From Niabella beijingensis (lineage in GTDB: Bacteria; Bacteroidota; Bacteroidia; Chitinophagales; Chitinophagaceae), in NCBI RefSeq assembly GCF_020034665.1, contig NZ_JAIQDI010000001.1:930001-994000 (forward strand): a DNA stretch of 64,000 nt, in the 5' to 3' direction. The position numbers and the translations under genes were made by a program. Shown one piece after another: positions 1-7,344 of the stretch; positions within the stretch are counted from its first letter, which is position 1; each line of letters begins with the position of its first letter. The notes below the pieces were generated by a model, which had not been told where the DNA came from, ran no database searches, and was given only the letters and a program-made list of their open reading frames with translations.

Positions 1-1559
1 TATTTTATAACAGCCGTTTTACACCATGCGGGAATACGCAGATGAATGGGCATTGCCGCCGGTGCCTTCTGAACGGTGATCGTGACATTGCCGTCCCAGG
101 GGTAATTACTTTGCTGTGTAAGCGTTACGGCGCTGCCATCCCGCCACTTTGTTTTTAACTGGTTGCCACTATAGATATTTAAATACAACCCGTCCTTACC
201 CATACTATACATATAGTCGCCCACTTCTGCTATGGTTCGTACCAGGTTGGGCGGACAACAATTGGATAAGCCGATATAGGGCACACGTCCGCCGCTCCAT
301 CGCAACTGGTAGGGGTAATTTTTTGCTGCGGCCAGCGGATTGGTATAAAAATAATTCTTTCCATCCAGGCTCACCCCACTCAGCACACTGTTATAAAGCG
401 CCAGCTCCACCACATTCATATACTGCTCTTTCCCCGTCAGCAGGAACATCCGCCAGTTCCAGAGCACGTTGCCGATATTGGCGCAGGTCTCATTATGGGC
501 GCTCAGATTCGGTAACTGATAGTCCCGGCCATAGGACTGGTGTACTTTCTGCACCGTATCCGGATTGTAAGAAGTACCATCCACAGAGACGCCATCGTAT
601 AACGCGCCGCAGCCTCCGGTTACATACATCTTTGTATTGATGACATTATTCCATAACTGATCCAATGTATGTTTTAAACTTCTGTCACCATTTTCCGCGT
701 ACAGGTCCGCCACTCCTGCCATCAGGTAGTTAGCCCTTACGGCATGCCCAACTACTTTTTCCATCTCCCGGAAGGGTGCCCGGTCGCTGTTATCGTCCGT
801 GCCTTCCACCGTGCCGCGGATATCGATCAGCTTTTTCAGCAGATCAAGATATTTTTGCTGTTGTGTGGTCCGGTATAACTCGGCCAGTCCCATATAATGT
901 GAAGGACAGATCGCGTTACGCGCCTGTTCCGGCGTAGCGGTGTTGTAAAAACCGATCAGGAAATCCGCTGCTTTAACAGCAATATTCAGCAGGCTGGTTT
1001 TACCGGTAGCACGAAAATGCACACAGGCCGCGGTCATCAGGTGCCCGAAATTATAGGCCTCAAAACTGAGCTTATCATCAAACATCTTCTGTGCACCGCT
1101 TTGCTGCTGTTCGATGATATTCTTTGTATAGATATATCCGTCTGCCCGCTGTGCTTTACCGATCACCGCTATAGCCTTCTCCAGCCACTGATCCAGTTGC
1201 GGATCTTTTGTAACCGCATACATAGCGGCCAGTGCTTCCAGGGTCTTATAAAAATCGCCATCATGAAAAGAAGGTCCCCGAAAACTTCCGGTATCCAGTC
1301 CCGCCGCAATCCTGAAATTCTGAAACGCATAACAGATCGTGTCACTGGTATAGGTCCTCCAGAGTGCAGGCACCATTTCATCCCGGCAAACCGCAAAGCG
1401 CTCCGCCCAGAAACCGTTGGTGAATCGTACATCTCCCAGTCCTACTGTTGATAAAGCCACATAAGGACTTTTACCGGTGTTCACCAGTCCCTTTTGAGCA
1501 TACACAGCAGCGCTGATATTGCACAGGATAACACACACTATCAAAAAATACTTTTTCAT
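1..1559 (-). CDS. GH127 beta-L-arabinofuranosidase, secreted, 3' end cut by window edge
   Basis: The frame opens at ATG 1559-1557 with a signal peptide (MKKYFLIVCVILCNISAAVYAQ) and stays open to base 1, so the C-terminus is missing. The (alpha/alpha)6-barrel family signature is visible: HNETC, giving Glu357 and Cys359, and SNCCPPN, giving Cys434 and Cys435. In the family reference HypBA1 a Glu-x-Cys and a Cys-Cys pair at nearly the same spacing bind zinc, and one Cys is the nucleophile, so all catalytic residues appear intact. GH127 removes beta-linked L-arabinofuranose, including in RG-II side chains. It is the last visible gene of the minus-strand PUL, separated from the next GH78-like gene by a palindromic cassette. 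Family call is strong; the exact linkage is inference. Confidence 0.9.
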   Translation of the reverse strand, partial: MKKYFLIVCVILCNISAAVYAQKGLVNTGKSPYVALSTVGLGDVRFTNGFWAERFAVCRDEMVPALWRTYTSDTICYAFQNFRIAAGLDTGSFRGPSFHDGDFYKTLEALAAMYAVTKDPQLDQWLEKAIAVIGKAQRADGYIYTKNIIEQQQSGAQKMFDDKLSFEAYNFGHLMTAACVHFRATGKTSLLNIAVKAADFLIGFYNTATPEQARNAICPSHYMGLAELYRTTQQQKYLDLLKKLIDIRGTVEGTDDNSDRAPFREMEKVVGHAVRANYLMAGVADLYAENGDRSLKHTLDQLWNNVINTKMYVTGGCGALYDGVSVDGTSYNPDTVQKVHQSYGRDYQLPNLSAHNETCANIGNVLWNWRMFLLTGKEQYMNVVELALYNSVLSGVSLDGKNYFYTNPLAAAKNYPYQLRWSGGRVPYIGLSNCCPPNLVRTIAEVGDYMYSMGKDGLYLNIYSGNQLKTKWRDGSAVTLTQQSNYPWDGNVTITVQKAPAAMPIHLRIPAWCKTAVIK

Positions 1560-1688
1560 TTTAACAGCTCATTCAATTATACGTTTCACTGATATTGCTT
1601 TCTGATCTGAAGTCTAATCACTTTATATTATAAAACACGTTCTGCTTTTTCCATTACCTGGTTCATTGCTGCAACATGGTTATGGTCC

Positions 1689-1890
1689 GAGCCTATGGCT
1701 CTCTGTTCGATGTTAGCCTCCCATACCGCGAACTGAAGTTCGCAGTTCATGATTGGTCGAGGCGATGCCTCTTGTTCAACACAATCCAGAAGGCTATCGG
1801 CCTGCCTTATCCCAACTCCGGAATGATCCGAACGCTCGGATCGTTCCGGAGAACAGAACACGCTAACGAAGTGTTGGGTGCCATCGGCAC
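1689..1890. repeat. composite palindromic cassette A (single full unit)
   Basis: This is most of the 458-base gap between the GH127 and GH78-like genes. It holds six short inverted repeats in fixed order: GAGCC-TAT-GGCTC, a GCGAACTGAAGTTCGC hairpin, GAGGC-GAT-GCCTC, an AGGC-TATC-GGCCT variant, a nested CCGGAA...ATCCGA-ACGC-TCGGAT...TTCCGG palindrome, and GTGCC-ATC-GGCAC. The same modules in the same order recur at six other places in the window. I see no coding gene in the rest of 1560-2017. Confidence 0.85.
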
Positions 1891-2017
1891 GTTACATTCC
1901 CGGCATGTGATCAATCCCATCAGCTTCGCTTTTCGCTTAAGCTGAGGGCTATGGCCCCTTACCAACCGAAAAAGAGCATTTGGACACCCTGCAATAACCC
2001 GGTTCTTCAAACATAAT

Positions 2018-4261
2018 TTACATAGCCTGGTACCGGACCGTATATTTCCGGTCCTTTCCGATCATTAATTCATACACGTTATTTCCTTTGCTCATCACTT
2101 CCCCTTCTTTGCATACCGGTTTTGTCTTACTGGTAATGATCAGTTTCCCGGTACCCACCGGCGCTACGATTTTAATCTCCTTATTGCTGCAATACAGCTC
2201 GATATTCCCTGCGGGAGTAGGCACTTTACCTTCCATCCATTTTAAGCCGCCCAATGCGGGTTTTATTTCATACTGTTCATAACCCGGAGCCGTTGGGCTT
2301 ACCCCCAGGTAATACTTGCCCAATAAATACAGCGGACTGGCACCCCAGGCATGACAAAGACTTTTGCCATATTTTCTTCCATACATCGCATAATGCTCCG
2401 CTCCTTTTTTGGAGGGATCATATTCCTCCCAGAAAGAAGTGGCGCCCAGTTTCAACATGCCACCCCAGTAATTTTTCATTTCCTGTAATACATAAGGCTG
2501 TTCGCCCAGCGCGCAGAGCGCCTCCAGTTCATAAAAACGCATATAGGGCGTGGTGATCTCGGGAACGTTTTTATTCAGCAATACAGAGGTTTTAACCGCC
2601 TGCTTCTGTTGCTCATTGAAGTAGTTAAAGAAGATTGCAAACATATTGGCGTAACGGGTCACGTTCTCCGTTGGCTGTCCGTTCACCCTGCTGTGCACCA
2701 ACGCTTTTGCTTTATCGCTCCAGTATATGGAAAATAATTTTTGTTTCAGTTCTACCGCCGCTGCTTTATAATGCTCAGCATCCTGACGGCGACCCGCCAA
2801 CTCCGCACAGAGCGCCATCGTTTCCAGTCCCCGCGCAAAAAGCAGTTGTTCAAAACTGATTTCTCCCTGCTTGCTAAGCCCGGTTGCCCAGTCGATAAAG
2901 ATCCAGTCGCCCGGCAGCCCTTCCAGCAAGCCGTTTTTATTCCGCCGGTTCCACACAAAGTCCATCAGCGATTTCATACGCCCGTAGTTCTGCACCAGAA
3001 AATCTTTATCCCCACTGTACAGGTAATAATCATACACTCCCATAAACCAGTAAAAGGTATAATCCATAATGGTATTGATATGACCGGTCACCGGGTCTTT
3101 CCCCCGCAGCGCATAGGTCGTGCGTTTTACCGTTTCATTATCATTCATCAGGTAATAATTCATCAGGTAGCTTTGGTAGGCATCTCCGCTCCAGATCCAG
3201 CGGTCGCGCTTGATGCCATCGATAAAAAATTCCCGGGTGCTCAGGTGCAATGTATACTTCGATACTTCATAGATCTTGTTGACTTCTTCATCATTGCAAC
3301 GGAAGTTACCTTTATCTTGCAGCGGTGCGTACTCATACAAAAGAGAAGCATGATCCAGCTGCACGTTTCCATTTGTAACAATATGAACATACCGCAACGC
3401 TTTTGAATGCGGGTTGATGGTGTCAGCAGCCGCCGACATATCCACATTGATCCGATCAAAGGTCTCCGAAGCCGCTGTATCCAGTGCTTCTTCCCGGCTT
3501 TCCCCATAATAGAGGGATATCGTACCTTTTCCCTTTACCCCATGCAGCTTTACAAAGCCAAAGGTTTCCTTTCCAAAATCGACCAGCAACGCCCCGTTTA
3601 CTTTTTCTGCTGATGCAGCTGCCACGGGGGTTACCGGCAGTTTGTAGGCTGAAGGCCGTGCTGCCACATCGTTAAAATTCCAGCTGCCGGCATGTTTAAA
3701 AACGGTGGCCGACAGATCCGATGCCTTACCCGTTTCATCGATCCATTCTTTATCTTCAAAGGTTACCTGCCAGCTGCTATCGGAGACGATCGTCTGTCCC
3801 TTTACAAACACCACAGGTGGCGTGGCCTGGTTGAATACCTTGATATTGATCTTGTGCTTACCGGCAGGTACTTCAATCGCCGCCGGTGTTCCGGAAAACG
3901 CCCTGCCATCCAGTTTAATGCTGTACTGTCCTTCGGCATGGATCGTTACGGTTTCCGGCCGAGCCAGGTTAAACTCCTTATGAAAATCCACCAGTGGGTA
4001 ATGACTGTCAACCTTCCAGAACACCGGGTAAAAAGTGCCCCGCTCGGTGCGCCGGTTCTGCATTTCGTTAGAGAGCCATATTTCATAATCACCGGGATAC
4101 CAGATCCAGGTTTGTGCAGATGCGGTAAGCCACAAAGACGCGAAGGCACAAAGTAGCACGAAGGGTTTGAAAAGCTGAGACCTGTACTGCTGTACAAGTG
4201 TGCGACGCAAGTAAAGCCACATAGTAGTATCACTGCCGGGTTCATTATTTTTATTCATCAT
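2018..4261 (-). CDS. GH78-like alpha-L-rhamnosidase, secreted
   Basis: 747 residues. A signal-like hydrophobic stretch (FVLLCAFASLWLTASAQ) is followed by an Ig-like/jelly-roll region and an (alpha/alpha)6 catalytic domain (about residues 320-660) with a C-terminal beta-sandwich, as in GH78. The usual DCPxRE acid motif of GH78 is replaced by a GIKRDRWIWSGD segment, seen in a divergent branch of the family. It starts 3 bp after the symporter stop, so the two are probably co-transcribed. Start choice is uncertain: ATG 4261 gives a roughly 30-residue n-region; ATG 4222 (MWLYLRRTLV) lies inside a short dispersed repeat that seems to have supplied the N-terminus. Role: removal of terminal L-rhamnose from pectic oligosaccharides (inference). 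Confidence 0.82.
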   Translation of the reverse strand: MMNKNNEPGSDTTMWLYLRRTLVQQYRSQLFKPFVLLCAFASLWLTASAQTWIWYPGDYEIWLSNEMQNRRTERGTFYPVFWKVDSHYPLVDFHKEFNLARPETVTIHAEGQYSIKLDGRAFSGTPAAIEVPAGKHKINIKVFNQATPPVVFVKGQTIVSDSSWQVTFEDKEWIDETGKASDLSATVFKHAGSWNFNDVAARPSAYKLPVTPVAAASAEKVNGALLVDFGKETFGFVKLHGVKGKGTISLYYGESREEALDTAASETFDRINVDMSAAADTINPHSKALRYVHIVTNGNVQLDHASLLYEYAPLQDKGNFRCNDEEVNKIYEVSKYTLHLSTREFFIDGIKRDRWIWSGDAYQSYLMNYYLMNDNETVKRTTYALRGKDPVTGHINTIMDYTFYWFMGVYDYYLYSGDKDFLVQNYGRMKSLMDFVWNRRNKNGLLEGLPGDWIFIDWATGLSKQGEISFEQLLFARGLETMALCAELAGRRQDAEHYKAAAVELKQKLFSIYWSDKAKALVHSRVNGQPTENVTRYANMFAIFFNYFNEQQKQAVKTSVLLNKNVPEITTPYMRFYELEALCALGEQPYVLQEMKNYWGGMLKLGATSFWEEYDPSKKGAEHYAMYGRKYGKSLCHAWGASPLYLLGKYYLGVSPTAPGYEQYEIKPALGGLKWMEGKVPTPAGNIELYCSNKEIKIVAPVGTGKLIITSKTKPVCKEGEVMSKGNNVYELMIGKDRKYTVRYQAM
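4190..4231 (-). repeat. dispersed CTTGCGTCGCAC repeat overlapping a start region
   Basis: On the minus strand the segment reads TACTACTAT, then ATG, then GCTTTACTTGCGTCGCAC and CTTGTAC. Nearly the same segment spans the start codon of the esterase gene at 15370. Shorter core copies lie at 5891-5902, 20022-20033 and 38481-38492 outside genes. Here it encodes WLYLRRTLV in the N-terminus of the GH78-like protein. Confidence 0.7.
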
Positions 4262-4264
4262 ATG

Positions 4265-5836
4265 CTAACCAAATATTAAATACAAAATGATCATTACCAT
4301 ACACAAGGCACCCCACACGATCTTTACCCGCTTTGCAGGCGTTGCCAGCTCCTGTGTGGCCACTGCTGTGCGCACCGGATGCGGATCCGCAACGGAGAGC
4401 AGCACCGCAACAACAACGAGCAACAGGAAGATAAAGAAAGACAACAACAAATAATGTGGCCAGAAGGAATATTCTTTCGCCGGCAATACCCACAGGTAAA
4501 CAATCCCGATACCCAGACTGATAGCCGATCCCCAGGAAAGCGTAAAGTTAACGGCCCTGCGTGTGGTCTTTTTCCAGAATACCGCCAGCAGGAACACCGC
4601 CGACAAGGGCGGTGCAATAAAGCCCAGCACCGCCTGGAACACATCAAACAAATTAAGCCCTTTGATGCTGTCAATGGCAATGGCCATTAAGATGGCAAAC
4701 CCGCAACCCGCCAGCACGGTAAGCCGCCCCACTTTAATGATCTGCCGGTTGGTAGCAGCAGGATTTATTTTCTTTACATAGATATCCGTTGTAAAAACCG
4801 TACTCAATGCATTTAAAGAAGAGCCAATGGTGCCTACCAGCACCGCGATCAGCACCACGATCACCAGGCCATTCAGTCCGGCCGGGAACAGGTTGGTGAC
4901 CATCGTCATATAAGCCTCATCCGGACTTGCCAGCTGCGGGTACAATACCGAACAGGCGATACCGGGGATGATGAACAAAGGAATAGAAAGGATCTTCAGC
5001 CAGCCGATAAAGCTCACCCCCAGTTGTCCCTGTTCCAGGTTGCGCGCGCCCAGCACCGATTGCACCATGGCCTGATCCGTGCAAAAGAAAGCAACCGCCG
5101 ATACGGGATAACCCAGTAAAATGGCAGGCCAGGGATAACCCGGATCCGATGCGGGTTTAACAAGACTCCAATAAGATGCCGGTGTTTTGGCGAATAATGC
5201 GGTAAGTCCGCCCACCCTCTGAACGCCCAGCACGCAAAGGATGCAGGACACAATGATCAGCAGGATCATCTGGAAGACATTCACCCGTGCAATGGCTTTC
5301 AATCCGCCCGCTACAGCAAACAACGCCGCAAATAATACCAGCACGATCACCGATTGCCACATCGGTATGCCCAGGATCTGCCGCACCAGGAAACCACCGG
5401 CAAACAGGCCCAGCGACAACCAGGAGATCAGCATCTTTATCAATGCATACCAGGCCAGTATGTTCCGCGTGCCCTCGCCGTACCGTTGTCCCATGAACTC
5501 TGGCATGGTGGTTACCTTACTGGCCAGGTAGCGCGGGGCAAACACCATCGCCAACAGCAGCAGGAATACAAAAGCGTACCATTCAAAATTACCGGCCACA
5601 ATGCCCGTGGCATAGCCGATACTGGCAAAGGCCAGCAGCATCGACGGCCCTACATTGGTGCCCCACATATTAAACCCGATATTATACCAGTTGAGCGATT
5701 TGCCCGCCAGGAACAGGGTCTCATCCTTTTTCTTCTTACCAAAGCTGGCGCGGTAACCAATGATCAGCAACACCACAAGATACACCACCACAATGGCATA
5801 ATCGATCGGCTGTAATTTTGAAACAAGATGATTCAT
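4265..5836 (-). CDS. sodium:solute symporter (SSS family), probably sugar/monosaccharide
   Basis: 523 residues with about 13-14 predicted transmembrane helices and no signal peptide, typical of SSS/SglT-type Na+ symporters. The N-terminal helix region, the FNMWGTNVGPSMLLAFAS segment and the later GTIGSSLNALSTVFTTDIY segment (the helix carrying conserved Na+-site Ser/Thr residues) match the family. It lies between a Gfo/Idh/MocA oxidoreductase and a GH78-like gene, so it is the likely inner-membrane importer for a PUL product; the substrate (rhamnose, a uronate or another sugar) cannot be read from sequence. Only 3 bases separate its stop from the next start. Confidence 0.9.
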   Translation of the reverse strand: MNHLVSKLQPIDYAIVVVYLVVLLIIGYRASFGKKKKDETLFLAGKSLNWYNIGFNMWGTNVGPSMLLAFASIGYATGIVAGNFEWYAFVFLLLLAMVFAPRYLASKVTTMPEFMGQRYGEGTRNILAWYALIKMLISWLSLGLFAGGFLVRQILGIPMWQSVIVLVLFAALFAVAGGLKAIARVNVFQMILLIIVSCILCVLGVQRVGGLTALFAKTPASYWSLVKPASDPGYPWPAILLGYPVSAVAFFCTDQAMVQSVLGARNLEQGQLGVSFIGWLKILSIPLFIIPGIACSVLYPQLASPDEAYMTMVTNLFPAGLNGLVIVVLIAVLVGTIGSSLNALSTVFTTDIYVKKINPAATNRQIIKVGRLTVLAGCGFAILMAIAIDSIKGLNLFDVFQAVLGFIAPPLSAVFLLAVFWKKTTRRAVNFTLSWGSAISLGIGIVYLWVLPAKEYSFWPHYLLLSFFIFLLLVVVAVLLSVADPHPVRTAVATQELATPAKRVKIVWGALCMVMIILYLIFG

Positions 5837-5880
5837 GAATTTGTTATCCTTTTATTTTTTGTTCCCGGCTGCTGTGCTTC

Positions 5881-6028
5881 TATCGTCTGTCTTGCGTCGC
5901 ACGCTTGTACTACGGTACAAACATCTACAAATGTTGCGCTCCTACGGAGCTGGGTTGTTTACCAATCATCATAACATTTGCGGCTCATGCGCTTTCGGCT
6001 ATAAATGTTGCGCTCCTACGGAGCTGGC
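5881..6028. repeat. short GCTCC-TAC-GGAGC hairpins in the 301-base gap 5837-6137
   Basis: Two copies of a 5-bp stem with TAC loop (5938-5950 and 6012-6024), each preceded by (T/A)AAATGTTGC, lie with one CTTGCGTCGCAC core (5891-5902). Two related copies are at 7264-7276 and 7317-7329 in the next gap. The rest of the gap up to 6137 is low-complexity CT-rich sequence with short near-repeats of 'attcact' and 'ttctcact'; no gene seen. Confidence 0.7.
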
Positions 6029-6137
6029 GCCAGCCATTGACCAACATGCTCAATTCACTCCTCAGCATTCACAATTCACTATATTCTTTTCACCATTCAC
6101 TTCTCACTATTCTCTTTTCCTACCCACTTCTCACTCT

Positions 6138-7214
6138 TCACTGCAACTTCCCCAACCCATACTCCTTCAGCAGTGCCTTTACCAAAACCGGCTGCCTTGT
6201 TTTTAAACTCCGGTCCATGGCCTGTAATAATGCTACCGTCCCGATGCCCTCAGCCATATCCGGATAGGCCGTTGTATTATTGGTGATACCGTCGGCAAAA
6301 TATTCCAGATAATTCTGATACTCCCCGGCATGATGGCTCTGCCCTTCAAACCGGAAATAATGATTCAATTGCTGATCGCCCCAGGTGATCAATTGCTGCT
6401 CTCCTTTTTTATTGGTGATGGCATAACGCAATTCATGATAATCGGCCTGGCTGGCGCCTTCCGTCCCGCGCAGGATACAGCTCATCCCGCTTTCACGGTA
6501 AGCAGGTTGAATGGGCCCTGTATAGGCGCCGCTTACACGGGCTATGCGTCCGTCCTTATTCCTGAAAATAAAATGCATGGTATCTTCATTTTTCAATCCT
6601 GCCTTTCTTCCATTGGCACTGATCATCCCATAGCCCATCACTTCCTCGATATCCGGCAGGTACCAGCGGATAAAATCCACCGGGTGACTCAATCCGCCAT
6701 ACAGCCATTTAAACGATTTTTCCAGGGCCCATTTCTTTTTCAGGAACCAGCGGTGATCGGCATTATAATGGCTCTCTACCGTGATCAGCTCACCGATCAG
6801 GCCTTTTTCAAAATCCGCCCGCTGCCGCTTATAGGGTTCAAAAAAACGGGAGCTCTGTCCTACAAACACCTTCTTCCCGGTCTTTTGCTGCAGCTTCAAT
6901 AAATCCTTTGCATCAGCAAGATCATCAATAAAGGGTTTGGTGCAAACTACATGCTTACCATGTTGCAATGCCTGCGCCACATGCTGCGCATGTAAATGAT
7001 CCGGGGTATAAATAGCAACAATGTCGATGTCCGGATCATTCAACAATGCTTCATAATGTGTGGTATAATGCTCAAACCGGAACTCTTTACTGCGTTGTTT
7101 ACATAATGCTTCATTGGCATCGCAAATCATTTTCAACTGCATTTTTTTGCTTTGCAATGCGGCCGACATCGTACTGCGGCCTTCTCCTAATCCAACGATC
7201 CCAATATTTAACAT
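6138..7214 (-). CDS. Gfo/Idh/MocA family NAD(P)-dependent oxidoreductase
   Basis: 358 residues. N-terminal Rossmann fold with a glycine-rich start (IGIVGLGEGRSTM), then the family CTKPF-type segment (HVVCTKPFIDD, with Lys of the EKP/TKP motif) and an alpha/beta C-terminal domain with a large open sheet. No signal peptide, so cytoplasmic. Family members oxidise or reduce sugars, inositols and uronates at a hydroxyl. Being directly upstream of the symporter in the minus-strand order suggests it handles the imported monosaccharide. Substrate unknown. The 3' end is followed by the hairpin-rich gap. Confidence 0.88.
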   Translation of the reverse strand: MLNIGIVGLGEGRSTMSAALQSKKMQLKMICDANEALCKQRSKEFRFEHYTTHYEALLNDPDIDIVAIYTPDHLHAQHVAQALQHGKHVVCTKPFIDDLADAKDLLKLQQKTGKKVFVGQSSRFFEPYKRQRADFEKGLIGELITVESHYNADHRWFLKKKWALEKSFKWLYGGLSHPVDFIRWYLPDIEEVMGYGMISANGRKAGLKNEDTMHFIFRNKDGRIARVSGAYTGPIQPAYRESGMSCILRGTEGASQADYHELRYAITNKKGEQQLITWGDQQLNHYFRFEGQSHHAGEYQNYLEYFADGITNNTTAYPDMAEGIGTVALLQAMDRSLKTRQPVLVKALLKEYGLGKLQ

Positions 7215-7238
7215 ACGTTTATTTTTATTATCCCAATT

Positions 7239-7332
7239 GCCCCAACGGGGCTATAAATATTACGCTCCTCCGGAGCTGGGCTATCATCCATTGTTCACCA
7301 CGGCTATAAATATACCGCTCCTATGGAGCTAA
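7239..7332. repeat. tandem short hairpins upstream of the oxidoreductase
   Basis: GCCCC-AAC-GGGGC (from about 7239), GCTCC-TCC-GGAGC (7264-7276) and GCTCC-TAT-GGAGC (7317-7329) follow each other, separated by CTATAAATAT-type spacers. Same 5-bp stem and 3-base loop design as the modules of the large cassettes. They fill most of the gap between the GH141-like and oxidoreductase genes. Confidence 0.7.
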
Positions 7333-7344
7333 CCGATTCTCTAT

